From Pyrenula massariospora (lineage: Eukaryota > Ascomycota > Eurotiomycetes > Pyrenulales > Pyrenulaceae), in the NCBI GenBank assembly GCA_021030905.1, contig JAGFMI010000004.1, forward strand, positions 186,001-250,000: a DNA stretch of 64,000 nt, given 5' to 3'. The notes beneath the pieces are model-generated. The model had not been told where the DNA came from and did not search any database. It saw nothing but the letters and a program-made list of their open reading frames with translations. The translations under genes were made by a program, and so were the position numbers. Positions 1 to 11,468 of this stretch are shown here, one piece after another. Positions within the stretch are counted from its first letter, which is position 1. The number at the start of each line of letters is the position of its first letter.

Positions 1-2
1 TG

Positions 3-197
3 CGTATTGGGATTCCCGCAGATTTCAAGATTGCGGATGTTAATGAGGTCTTGTGGGGTTCTGAGCCGACACTGTCAGATGGAAGCCTTGTTAGGAGCAG
101 TGTGCAATCCCTGGAAGTGGACCTTGTTGTGCTTGATCTTGCAAATTCTGCAGGGAATGGCTCAAAGCGTCCACAGCGGCCGCTGCGCTCTCATTAG
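3..197 (+). CDS. C-terminal end of an unidentified protein (partial at left edge)
   Basis: An open frame enters from the left edge and runs about 64 codons to a TAG at 195-197. The translated piece looks protein-like, with alternating hydrophobic and acidic residues such as FKIADVNEVLWG and VDLVVLDLA, followed by a basic tail ending in RPLRSH. I do not recognise the family. It would converge on OLA1, whose stop lies about 175 bp further on, a usual arrangement in compact fungal genomes. A frame this short can stay open by chance, so the call rests on its composition. The rest of the gene lies outside the window. Confidence 0.4.
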   Translation, partial: RIGIPADFKIADVNEVLWGSEPTLSDGSLVRSSVQSLEVDLVVLDLANSAGNGSKRPQRPLRSH

Positions 198-371
198 CTT
201 ACAGACGGCCAGGTCTATATACGTCCTTGCAGAAGTCTACTTTCAGCACATCTACAATAGACAAGGAGATGGTCCTATTTTGACGATCTTGCAGCTTTTT
301 GCTAATTTGAATGGCCATTGAGCGTGACGATCGCTTTGCAGCACAGAAGTCCTGGGAACTACTCGCTGTCT

Positions 372-1892
372 TCATCCCTTCGCAGCCCCTGCCTTGATCA
401 ACAGGATGTCGCCATCTGCAACCTCCTTGAAGAATTGTTAGCTGTGGTCTTTTTATCAATGAAATTACTTACATAGTCCTTCCCCTTGGTCATGACCTTA
501 CCCGCTGCCTTGACCTCCGCCTCACTCCCAAGTTCGTGGAGAATGTCATAGTTGAACACAATGCACTGGATGAAAGTTTTCTCGAAATCTAGACCATCAT
601 TAGCAACAGCTGTCTACCCGGATATTACCACGCACCGGTGTGTATGACGCCAGCGGCTTGAGGAGCTTTGGTTCCTTTACGAATGGTCCACTGCCGGACT
701 TCGTCGGCGCCTGTTGTGAAGAAGCTTGACAGGTTCAAACTCTGTCTCATGGTAGTAATGACTTTTGGTAGAGCGCTCTTTGTACCGAGCTTCTTGCACT
801 CTTCCTGAGCTTCTGCCTCATTCTCGAACCTCGTCAGACGATCTTCGAAGGAGACGGATATGGGAATGATCGGATCGCCTTCGGAATTGGCCTTGAGCCA
901 TTGCATCATTTTTGGAAGGTGCTTATTCTTCTGCCTTATAAAATCCTTCTCGGAAAGGTTGACTAAGTAGACGACCGGCTTTGCAGTAAGCAAAAATAGA
1001 GGGTTGATGACATCGACCTGTGAGTGTGGTTAGCATTTTTTTCGAGACATCAGGCGAGATTCTTCGCTCAGTAAGTGTGATCAGAGTTGGACTTCATCTC
1101 AAGACAGCTTCAGATACTGTTCGACGAGCTGGGATTATATCGAGCTCTGTAGCTCTTGTTCATCATGAAATGGGCCGGAGGACAAGGGGCGGAGACAGAC
1201 CTCTTTTGGGGACCACTCCGCTTTCCGAACATCTTTTCCGTCTTTGAGGAGTTGCAATATCTTGCCAACTGTAGCTTCCTCCTCCTTCAGCTTCTTCATC
1301 TCCAAGCTTTGACCACCCCTTCGTGTTTGCTTTCCGAGGTTCTCGAGCGCCTTTTCTGTAAATTCAATATCCTTGACCCGAAGCTCTTCACTGATGATCT
1401 CCAGGTCGCGAACTGGATCCACGTCCCCCTCAACATGAATGATCTCTGCATCATCGAAACAGCGGACAACCTGGAAAATGGCGTCGACTGCCCGGATATG
1501 AGAGAGGAAAGCGTTGCCCAACCCAGCACCAGTCGAAGCACCTCTCGTAAGACCAGCGATATCATATACTGTCAAGTTTGCAGGAACAAGAGACTTTGGT
1601 TTGTAATGCTCGCAAAGCCAGTCATAACGTGCATCTGGAACGATTACTCGGGCCTCTTCAGGCTCGATTGTGGCATAGGGAAAATTGGCCGGGTTGCCGA
1701 GGGAGCATTTTGTGATTGCTTGGAATAGTGTAGATTTGCCCACATTTGCTAGACCAACCTTGAGAGAGATTTAGCTAGTGCTAGTAGTACAGGGTCGGAA
1801 ACTGTATGCCTACATACGATACCACTCTTCAAGTTGTTTCCTGGCCGACCTAGCAGGATCTTCTCCTCTTTGACTTGTTTCTTAGGTGGCAT
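372..1892 (-). CDS. OLA1: Obg-like ATPase 1 (YchF/OLA1 family)
   Basis: This is a cytosolic P-loop ATPase of the YchF/OLA1 subfamily, known to bind ribosomes and act in translation and stress control. Five exons fit in frame: 1818-1892, 1201-1758, 636-1017, 473-588 and 372-425, giving 394 aa, the family's normal length. The N-terminus MPPKKQVKEEKILLGRPGNN is typical. The G1 loop GLANVGKST spans the first splice junction. G3 is seen as DIAGLTRGAS, and the NLSE motif that gives this family ATP rather than GTP preference is present in VVYLVNLSEKDF. The TGS domain is recognisable at the C-terminus (AAGVIHTDFEK, GKDYEVADGDILLIKAGAAK). The ATG at 1892 is chosen because it begins the conserved N-terminus; the frame upstream has no convincing homology. 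The second intron (1018-1200) is unusually long for this window, and its donor GTCTGT is weak. Nothing suggests loss of function. Confidence 0.97.
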
Positions 1893-3396
1893 TTTCCTGC
1901 TCTTAGCGTATGCACGGACTGTGACGAGACTTGACCGAGGAGCTGGCGGAAATGAAAAAGCTCTATAACGAGCCTTGAAAGCAGAGCCGGCTGCGAAAGG
2001 AAATTGGGTGTAGGAAGCGAAGTAAGGAGAGCGTATCAAGAAGAACGTCTTGACTGCGTGAAAGGCACACTAGCGCCTACGGCATTAGGTATCACTATGC
2101 TTTGCGATTTGCCGGAAATATGTAGAACTCCTAATGGTTTGTGATTGAGGCCCGGAAAATAGGCCTCAAAGAAGTTTGCGCCGCAAGAATCCGTACCCTG
2201 CCCTAGCTGCCCCGAATCGGATTCGGTAGCCGACCCGAAGCGAGGATTCCAATTGAAGGTGAAGTGTCGGGAGTGTCTTTCTTCCCTTCAGTGCTCCCAT
2301 TGTCCTCTCAATGATTCATACCTAGAAGCCTCGCGTGCCCTACGGCAGCACATCAGAAGCTCAAAACACGGTGAGAATTGTCCATCGAACGGAAAGGGAT
2401 TGGTGCATCGTCGGCGGCGATACTTTGTCTTAGCGTTTTAGCATCGCTTCAACGCAGCTAAGCTGACCTGGTGGCCTCTTCCTGGTCTATCATGAAGAAC
2501 CACGCTTAAGTAGCTTTATTCATGCATAGCTGCTCTGTTTCAAGAATGTTGAACCATCGACTTTGGTCATCTCTGCTTCTAAACCAACCCGAACCAACTC
2601 GCGAAGAATTTATCTACTTTCGGTCACGTATTATGCTGTCAGGTATCTTACGAGCATCCCGACCGATCACATCATCCTGCGAGCTAGCGATGTTTGTTGC
2701 AAAATCGCAAGATCTAATGTCCTTGAAGAGATTGCAGGTTCGCTTATATACCAATTTGTCAGACTATTGCAACTAGAAGTCTAAGATGAGCCGCACAACG
2801 CTACCCTGACCCAAAACTCTTCCCCCGAGACATTAAGGAGCTACGAAAACAGAGCTTCTTCTTGTGGATGACAGCTAAGCTGCATTGTTATGCTGCCACG
2901 GCCAATTGGCTCTCCTGACTTAGCATATAGTCATTGCACTTCTCCAGGTGCCTGTCTTTGTCGCATATTTCATGCCCATACAGATTCATTCATATATATA
3001 TCGCATTACAATTAATGTTAAAGATACAATCTATCGATCTTCTGATCATTAGATGGATCGCCTTCAGCGTTTCTTCTTTTGGTCTCCTCTTTTCTCTTTT
3101 GTCATTTCTTCCGTGAAAGACATGTGTGCAGCTGTTAGTCTCCAACATCTACTCGCGAAGCTTTCTCGCATGTTAACCGCAACATTGTCTCTTAAAATAT
3201 ATCGTGGGATGGCTGAGAGTTTCAAGGTCAAAGGTATGCTGCACTGCCAGTGTTAGAATGGACCGTGGACCGAATTTCTGCTAGGTATAAGAATGCGCTG
3301 TTGATCAGTTCCTTTTAATTTCTAAGATCATCAGCAAAACTGTACTCCTGTTTCCTGAATCCCTAAAACCTCATCCCAAAAGATCAATCTTTTCAA
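1893..3396. other. Intergenic region upstream of OLA1 and of the SGNH esterase
   Basis: This is the divergent promoter interval of about 1.5 kb between OLA1 and the SGNH esterase. Only short frames without family resemblance occur here. A TATAA string lies at 3286-3290, about 107 bp upstream of the esterase ATG, and may be its core promoter. A short TA-rich run lies near 2991-3000. I see no RNA gene or mobile element. Confidence 0.5.
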
Positions 3397-4636
3397 ATGG
3401 CTAGCCGTGCGCTGCCTTTGTTGCTACTAGCGGTTAGTGCTCAATTGGTGGCCTCAGCACCCACCCAATGTGTTGGTGAAGATGACTGCCCTGGCGGTGG
3501 TAGTGGCAATGGACCTCCTCCTACTTTTGAATGGGCGGCTATCGGTGACTCTTGGGCCTCGGGGGTTGCTACCACAGGCGGAGATGCAGCTTATGACAAT
3601 AATGCAGGCAATTGTATGCGGACTACGACCTCTTACAGCGCGCAGATGAATGCCGATACGTCCTGGACGACCGATCCGCAAGTCTTTCATTTCTTATCTT
3701 GCAGTGGTGCGCGGCTTGATGCCATGGCTGCCCCGTGGCTCAATAACGGTCAAATGGGCGCTGCCGGACACCCAAGAGTCGTGACTATGACCGCCGGCGG
3801 AAACAATGCGTAAGTCGAGCCCGATCTATAGCTGTTCTATGGCTCTAGTTAATGTCTATACCAGATACTTCGCCGAAATTGCCATGAACTGCGTTTACCA
3901 ATTCGACATCCAAAATCCTCTAAGGGACTATGGTCCGCAGTACAAAGATGATACAGACCGCAAAGGCGCTTGTGCTGTATCAATTGATAAGGCACGCTCC
4001 TATGTCAATGGTCCAGGCGTCGACGGCCATACACTTGGTGGTGACTTTGAACCCACCATAGTTCATATTCTCGATACCGATGCAGCCAAATTCTATGACG
4101 ATTTTCGCCTTTTCGTCACCGGTTATGCTCACTTTTGGAATACTCAGGACAGCGGTTCATGGTGTGAAGAAGTTTCCTTTCAACCATTCAATATACCAAC
4201 CAAGGCGCAGCCACTTTTAAGCAAAGAACTTCGCACAGATATGAATAATCTTATCGAGGATTTCAACAACGTCTACATCAATACCATCCAAACCAAGTTT
4301 GCCGATAAAGTCAGCTATGTCCCTATCACCGACAGCTTCCAAGGACACCGGTTCTGCGAAGCGGGCAAAACAAGGGACGACCAGTTCTGTTCGGATGACG
4401 TTTGGTTTTTCAATCTGCAGGTACCGAAGCTTAACACTTGTGGCGTACCGAGTATGCAGGACATTGTGGACGCCGACCCCGACAAGACGGAATTGCTAGA
4501 TGAACTCAGTGGCCCACAGGCTCCTTCGATAGGGTTTAGTCTGCGTCCTTTCCATCCGAAGAATGACGCTTATACTGCGATTAAGAATAGTATTATTGCG
4601 CAGATGAAGAAGGATGGAGTAGCTGGCGTGCTCTGA
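3397..4636 (+). CDS. Secreted SGNH/GDSL-like hydrolase
   Basis: This is a probable secreted esterase or lipase of the SGNH superfamily, 394 aa from two exons (3397-3809 and 3865-4636) joined across a 55-bp intron with donor GTAAGT. The N-terminus MASRALPLLLLAVSAQLVAS is a clear signal peptide. Block I with the nucleophile serine is WAAIGDSWASG. The oxyanion asparagine is in TAGGNNAYF, and the intron falls inside this codon group, which supports the splice model. The catalytic histidine is probably that of RPFHPKNDAY near the C-terminus, as in fungal SGNH enzymes that end with FHP. Several paired cysteines fit an extracellular protein. The substrate cannot be read from the sequence; plant cell-wall esters or lipids are possible. 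It is on the same strand as the carboxypeptidase and a putative secreted metallopeptidase-like gene downstream, but spacing above 1 kb argues for separate transcription. Confidence 0.88.
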
Positions 4637-5889
4637 CTGTTGTGCTGCCAGGGGGAAACTCATTTTGTACTGAAAGGTGCATGCTGGTCCATGCACCAAG
4701 CTTGACGCGTTTGGTTTGTTCGTTTGTTCAGGCGGTCAAAGGTTCTAAGCGTTCTACGTCCTGATCTTCATATCTTTCACTTATGCTAATCTGAATGTCA
4801 ATCCCACTTGCTTACCTGATGATCCTCGCGCATGTGTAAAAAGTCAATACCGCAATCGCGTCTCAGTATGCTTAATGTTCGAGCATAGTGTCCCTCTTGA
4901 GCCTGGCTTTGCTCGTGTTCTACACCACACATAGCTCACTTGGCAATCATTGAGGCTGATTACAGAAACCTCATAAGCTTCAAGCTTGAACTAAGACATC
5001 GGGCAAAGAAAAAAAAAGAAATGCACCTCAGCACAGCTATGGCCTTCTAGGTAAATCCACCAGCCAATCACGCTTACCTCTGCGGGGTTAATGCAATCTG
5101 GGGGCTAAATGCGCCGGGCCGGATACAACTAGTATGAGACGAGTTGCAAGGAGCAAAAGAGTCATCCAGAATCAAGAAATACTTTAATTCCGGACTCGTC
5201 CAAGTCATCTACCTTTGTCTAATATTTCCAAGTCTCTATACTAGTGAGACGATATGGCTGCTCTCTCGCCCCGTCACCTCATCACCAAAGCGGTATTACG
5301 CGGGTACCTAGGTGACACAAAATGTTGCACCGCGAAATTTGCCCTGCGGCCATTCTATCCCTAACCCAGTCACGAATGCATCAGTCTTCTGAGTAATCCT
5401 ACCTTGGCCTGTGCCAACCCGGATCATTAGTCGGTCGGGATGTCACGGATCCACGTGGGATCAATCAGAAAAGTGTTGCATGTTTGATCGGATGACGGAT
5501 AGAAAAGCTTTCAACTCCCAGTCGCCTATAAGTCAATTAAGAGTTTGCAAATCTCCTTGACCAACTACAAATGAATTGCAAGCAGTGATTGCTTATAAGA
5601 ATACTTCTAAATGATTACGTATTCCCTTAGATCCTTGCTGTATCAAAGAAAGAAGCTTTGATAAAATCTCGCTGTGTCAATTTTTGTGTCATCCGCGGGG
5701 GAAGAGCGGGAAGTCGGGTTTCTTACCCTGACCGTGCATCTCAGCTCGTACATAATTTCCTCAATGTCTCGAGCTTTTTGTTTCTCGTCTTTGTCTGCTG
5801 GTGTACTTTCAAACATTTTCTCTTACTATCAAACCTCAATTTTCCGGAAATTACGAGTCTCGGAATACAGCTAGTTTGAATGTCTGGTT
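4637..5889. other. Intergenic region, esterase to carboxypeptidase
   Basis: About 1.25 kb without a supportable gene. It must hold the esterase 3' end and the promoter of the carboxypeptidase. A purine-rich run of A with interspersed G lies near 5007-5021. No repeat or RNA gene was recognised. Confidence 0.5.
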
Positions 5890-7893
5890 ATGAAGACTGT
5901 CCTGTCTGCCATTTTGGCAGCATCTTGGCTTGGGCCTGTATGCTGTGGTCTTCCACCTCAGCCTACCGGTGTGACCACGATACCGGTTGAGGATGGTCAT
6001 GGGTCGTCGCTATCTTTCAAAGAAGTGAGTTTTCTTATAAAGCTATCCAAGAACGCACCATAAAAGCTCGACGTGAATGCTCATTGAGCCATGATAGACT
6101 CACATCTGCGAAACGACGCCGGGTGTCAGATCTTACGCTGGATATGTTAATCTCAAGTCTTCTCTCACCGGCGAAAAGTTCGACATAAGCACATTCTACT
6201 GGTTTATACGGGCAAGAAAGAACCCAGAGGCCGCACCACTTGCGATCTATCTGGCAGGTGGACCTGGAGAATCAAGCATGTTTGGCGCAATGGGTCAGGG
6301 AGGACCTTGCTACATCAATGTCGACTACAACTCTACAATACTAAACGAGTGGTCGTGGAACAATGAGGTCAACATGCTCTATATCGACCAGCCCGTACAG
6401 ACTGGCTTCTCTTACGACACACTTGTGAACGGTACTCTTAATCGATTGACGAACGATCTCAAATCGGGAGACTTTTCTGAAGGTCTTCCACCGACGAACG
6501 AAACTTTCCTCGTAGGAACGATACCGTCACAAAACCCTGATCATGTAACCGCAGGATCTGTCCGAGGAGCGAGCGCTTTATGGTATTTCCTGCAGATCTG
6601 GACGGCTTAGTGAGACTCACATGCACAAGTACTATCTCTCACTAAATTTACTGATGTGAATAGTTTCCCTGAAAATCTGTCAGACAACGACAAGATCAGC
6701 ATGTGGGCCCATAGCTGGGGCGGGGTCTATTCAACCCAGACCTTCGCCTTTTTCGAACGCCAGAATGAGTTGATTCAAAGTGAGAAGGCGAACAACTATA
6801 GCGATACCGCCATCGGCCATGAGCTAAACCTTGACACTCTCGGAATTGTGAATGGCTGCATGAACCCTATTCTCCAGGCACCGCTTTATCCAGAGATGGC
6901 CAGGCGTAACACATACGGTTTCGAGGTCTACACTCAAGACATTTATGAGCAGGCCATGAAGAACTTCACAAAGCCAGGCGGCTGCCGCGACGCTGCCAGC
7001 CAGTGCGATGCAGCAGCAGCCATTGGCGACCCGGATTTTCAGGGCACGAATGAAACAGTAAACACGATCTGCACGGCAGCATTTGGCGCCTGCTACTATG
7101 TACAAGCGGCATATGACGACTTTTCAATCGAGGTGAGCCCACAAAAGCTTTGTGGGTTAAGCGAATAACTTATGCATCTCAGGAACCGCGTAGTGTCTTC
7201 GACCTGTCGCACCAAGTTCTCGATCCCTTCCCGGACTATCGCACGGGTGGATTCTTAAACCAAGCTTGGGTACAGCAAGATCTAGGCGTACCCTTGAACT
7301 ACACGCCAAACTCCAACGTGGTGCAGCAAGTCTACGTAAATCAAGTTGCAGACGGAATGCGCAGCAACATCTCTAACCTCGAGTACATCCTCTCCCGCGG
7401 CTACAAGGTCTCCCTCGTCTACGGCGACCGCGACTACCGCTGCAACTGGCTAGGCGTGGAGAACGTCAGTCTCTCAGCCCGCTGGACGCACACAGACGCC
7501 TTCCGTGCCGCTGGCTACGCGGACCTCGTCACCAACGCCAGCTACACCGGGGGCTATGTGCGCCAGGCCGCTGGCTTCTCGTTTGCCCGCATCTTCCAAG
7601 CCGGTCATGCTGCCATGGCCTTCCAACCCGAGACCGTGTACCGCGTCTTCCAGCGCGCTATGTTCGATCGCGATGTCGCGACTGGCACAGAGTCTGTCGC
7701 TGCGTGTGATGCGGACTACCGTACGACTGGGCCAGCGACTGTTAGGGACGTCAATGAAGCGCTGCCGCCGATGCCGCCACTGGACTGCGACCTGTACGCC
7801 GTGGCAGCGACTTGCAGCCAAAATCAGCAGATGGCACTTGCCAATGGTACGGCGAAGATCGTAGGCCAGAAGGTAGTCGACCCTGATCAGTGA
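5890..7893 (+). CDS. Serine carboxypeptidase (peptidase family S10), secreted
   Basis: Family S10 serine carboxypeptidases remove C-terminal residues from peptides in the vacuole or outside the cell. Four exons fit in frame: 5890-6024, 6098-6609, 6664-7132 and 7183-7893, giving 608 aa. The first 20 residues (MKTVLSAILAASWLGPVCC) form a signal peptide. The oxyanion segment is YLAGGPGESSMFG. The nucleophile lies in WAHSWGGVY, where most family members have ESYGG, so the serine is kept but its flanks differ. The catalytic aspartate is in VYGDRDYRCNWLG and the histidine in FQAGHAAMAFQPE, each close to the family pattern. Many N-x-S/T sites suggest glycosylation. The final exon ends DPDQ-stop; a GTGAGT overlaps the stop, so a further downstream exon is possible but not needed. 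Substrate preference is unknown. Confidence 0.93.
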
Positions 7894-9343
7894 GTAGACC
7901 TGTAATTTTTGCCTGTTTGGCAAAGTGAACAGGATTCCTAGCTGTTAGCTTTGAGACAAATTTTACAAAGCGTTCAATGGTCCCAGAGTGGCTTGACGAG
8001 TGCTTTGATGGACTTGGAACGCGAGCCTTTAGCGCCGTGTCGTTGATTTGGTAGAGACGAGTGTGTGGGAGGCATTGAAGTCTAAGCGAGGTTTCGCTGC
8101 GCCCTTGACCTTCCTAATGCATACTGCCATAAGACATCAAGTAAAACAGTCTGACTCTAGCCCTGATTCGCACATAATGCGTATGGTCTCAAGCTTAGCA
8201 TTTTATCCACAAGGCAGGGTCAATAGGAACTTCTTTAGGCTTCCTAAAACTGTCTAGCTTCATCCTCTAAACCATACAGACCCTTAGGTCCGGTGATCTC
8301 CTGAAATCGCGTATTCTCATCGAAGAAATGATTTTATCCGACATCTGCCGTGTACGAACTCAAGAGATCATTTTAGAACAAAGAATGAGCGTTCCCTTCT
8401 GCCCTTGGATTTTACAAACCTACTTGCAAAATGCATCATTTGCGTTGGGCTCTGTGAATTTTATATGGGCCCGAGAAACCGTCGGTCCAGATAGCCCCTC
8501 TGCAGAGCCGAGAAGTGGATGCGTGGATGGTGGGGTGTATACTCTCGGCTTTATCATCCATTGCCTTATCAATCTGTATGTAGATACGGCCGAGTAACAG
8601 GTGCAGGAGCAGTGTGGGTCAGCGTCGTCTTCATCCATTCGCCAGCGATATGGCATGAGCGACTTCCATGACTGATGGTAGGGCAGACTCGTGTCTGCAT
8701 GCTGTTGTGTCGTCACAAATACAGGTGGGACCGAGAACCCCTGTTCGACAGGGATTGGGTTCGCCCGCTTTGCAAGGCTTAGAGGAGTTGGACTGCTCCT
8801 CTTCTTTAAGGCTTTGGGGGTTGAGAAGGAGTAGAGAGAGGACGAAGTGATCCCCTGGGCGGATCGTGAAAGGCTCTTTAGTGCGAGGTCTACGTGACTA
8901 TTCAGTGGAGGAAGTCAACCATTTGCTGGCCATGATCCCTGAAAGCTTAACAAATCACCCGATTCTTGAACTTTGAAGTGATGTTGCACAGATTGAGCTT
9001 TCGATTGAAATTTTAAATACTGTAGCTGGTGCCGCGAAAGTCGTCTAGTCCGGAAATGTCGGGGGCGTCGATCGCTGATCCGAAAATCTCGGGGGAGAGC
9101 CGAAGGGGAGCACCGGTGTCAACTCAAGTTCATACCTTCAGCCACCCCAACGCATGGCCCATAAGTCGACAAGGCTGAGATTGTTGCGTGACAAATATGC
9201 TGGATGATACAATTGCGGCACAATCTCTGTCCCTCTACTCAGTATATCAGCTCTAGGCAAAACTTGGCCTGTAGGGAGAAATATGCATGGAGCATTTTTT
9301 ACACATTTCTATTTGTTAAGTTCCGCAATTTCGTTTAAATAGC
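7894..9343. other. Intergenic region
   Basis: About 1.45 kb with only short frames lacking family resemblance. The last 60 bp before the next gene are AT-rich (TTTAAATAG ends just before the ATG at 9344), consistent with a promoter and 5' leader. No RNA gene or repeat was recognised; a TTCGA loop flanked by CCCTG/CAGGG near 8740 is a small hairpin, not a tRNA. Confidence 0.45.
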
Positions 9344-10699
9344 ATGAAAGTCTTTTATGTAATAGTGATTCTTATATCGTCAGCGTCTGGATTTACTTAT
9401 TGGGTGGATCAAACCTGCAGAGACAAATACAATGGGGCGTTTCTGAATGGCCTCCGTGGGGCTAAATCTATTGCGCAAAGCGCCAAAAGATTCTTGGAAC
9501 GCGATAGATATGCTATAGTCCCGGGGCGTCAGTATCAAGCAGAAGTAATGTCTTATCCAATTAATTTCTCACAATGGCAAATCTAACAATGGAAGGTATT
9601 CCAATTGATCTTCAGAACAAACAGAGTTGAAAGCGAAGCAAACGCTTTTAGTGAAGTCCGACGTAAATACCACTTAAATACAGTCCTTGACATTCTGCTA
9701 AGTGGCTGCAAGGCATTTTGGTTGCTCTTATCGGCATGACTGAGACAAATAATCGACCAATCGCGAACTATCGATACTATTGCGATAATGATCCGCAGGA
9801 ATATACCCCTGAGTCAAGATGGCAGCTTCGTGGAGAATCGGGACAAATTAGTCCACCGGTGCCTTATATCCCACAAAGATCGCGACCCAGGGAAGGCCCA
9901 CCTCCGTATGATACGTCAAGATTCTATCAGGAGTGGCAGGACCGTCAAAACGGGATTATTATGGGCAGAAACACTCCAGGTTGCAACGCCGAGAATATCT
10001 TAGGCGTCACGTATACCAATAGAGGGAGGTATGGAAGCGCGCTTCCATACCTTGGTGCTCGGAGAAGGGCTACAACGACAGTTCGTGACTCGAATATCGG
10101 GCGATATGATACTAATTTCCATATAGATTTGTGACCGACAACTTGCCGGGGGGGTCCACTCATTTGAGGACTTCCCTGAAGACCGAGACTTGAGCCTTAC
10201 CGTGCTTTGGAACCATCGCCGACCTCTCGATCGTCAAGGAACAATTGAAACCTTCGATTCTATGACTGCGCTTGTTATTTTTCATGAGGTTTGTACCCCT
10301 GGCGCTTGTTCGATATTAGAGCAGTACTGAATGCCGATCTACAGTTCTGTCTTTTGCCTCCCTGGGAACGTGAGTGTCCTGAGCATCCGCTGACTTTTCT
10401 TTTTAATTCCTACATACTCTACTTGTTCCTTGTCAATGAAATATCAAGCTGACTATTGACCAATTTTCCTTGTGACAGGAGAGGATCTTCAATCGCCAAA
10501 CCACCCATTTGAAATTTTTGGCTTTACGCCAGCCCGCGCCTGGCAGGACGTCCTTGTCCCGACAACCCCACGCCTGTCCGTTCTCAATGCCAACAATATC
10601 GTCTACTTCGCCCTGCTAGCCAAGCTCGACGAACGCGGCTTCCGCTTAGCAAGGGACGCGGACCGACGTCGCCAAGGGAGTATCACACGCTTTTACTAA
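9344..10699 (+). CDS. Secreted metallopeptidase-like protein with degenerate zinc motif
   Basis: I reconstruct six exons: 9344-9544, 9596-9662, 9713-10080, 10127-10288, 10345-10369 and 10479-10699, joined in frame to 347 aa. A signal peptide (MKVFYVIVILISSASG) is followed by an alpha-helical segment, a YYCDNDP motif around residue 110, and an ICDRQL cysteine motif. This layout recalls fungal proteins of the deuterolysin/lysine-specific metallo-endopeptidase (M35-like) group. The expected zinc helix lies at the end of exon 4, MTALVIFHE, and continues FCLLPPW across the intron, so the site reads HEFCL rather than HExxH: the second histidine is absent. The protein may be inactive or bind something else. 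The 46-bp intron 10081-10126 has a weak donor (GTTCGT) and is the least certain join. The family assignment is inference; the exon frames are seen. Confidence 0.6.
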
Positions 10700-11468
10700 C
10701 AGCATCAACCCCATGCCGGCACGAGGGATGGGGGCATTAGATCGGGTCAGAAGCGATTAGGTTAGAATATATCTCTTCAACTCTGCTGCTACTCCGCTGC
10801 ACTGTCCGTTTTCGGGCTATTTTCGACGGTACTCAGACTTGTACCTCGTTAAATCGTGCCTTTTCCCCGTACCAATAGCATTGATTGCTGGTGGACACTC
10901 TCATTCTGTCGATTAAACTAGATTTTGTTTCCTTGGATTGCGTAGGGCTCAAGCCATATTCCTGACGACACCGAGTCACTCAACTTAGCATTTTTGTGGA
11001 TATCACGTGTGACAGATGCAGAATAATCACTCACAGCTATCTGTATGAGTTTAAGTATCGATAGCTGAATAGCTACGTCTTTTCGAAGAGGTATACGTAG
11101 AACTATCATACATCCCTTTCTCGGAAGAAGTAAGCCTAAATATGACGAAGCTCAATTTAAAAATTGCCATAAAAAGATTAATTTCATCGTCAAATCATGC
11201 ACAGAATAAGGAGGTCTATTCTGTCCCTTTGCGATCGTTAAAGGATTCATCCAAACCATGAGTACTTTCTCAGCCCCTCCTGTCAGTAATCGGAACCGTT
11301 GAGAGTACTGTGCGGAAGCCTACAGAGCCCTAAGCCACGGCGTCGTAAATCTCAGAGGCTCCAAACGAATATTTCTAATTGATTATGGCGGAAACCGGAA
11401 ATTTATTGCAGGACATACAGCCTTTGGCTTATAGTATCTATCTTGTTCTTGCTTCCACGCCATTGCAG
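10700..11468. other. Intergenic region between convergent genes
   Basis: About 770 bp between the 3' ends of the metallopeptidase-like gene (+) and the G-alpha-like gene (-). No gene seen. It presumably holds both polyadenylation regions; it is moderately AT-rich around 11150-11180. Confidence 0.5.

Noticed and set aside
1135-1200. Extension of the OLA1 second exon beyond 1201 to an in-frame stop
   Set aside because: The residues (VCLRPLSSGPFHDEQ) do not match the family, whereas splicing to 1017 restores VDVINPLFLLTAKP.
7474-7923. Minus-strand frame of 149 codons inside the carboxypeptidase gene
   Set aside because: Antisense shadow of a conserved S10 coding exon; no independent support.
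8720-8770. TTCGA loop with flanking CCCTG/CAGGG suggesting a tRNA T-arm
   Set aside because: The loop has five bases rather than seven and no acceptor, D or anticodon arms can be drawn around it.
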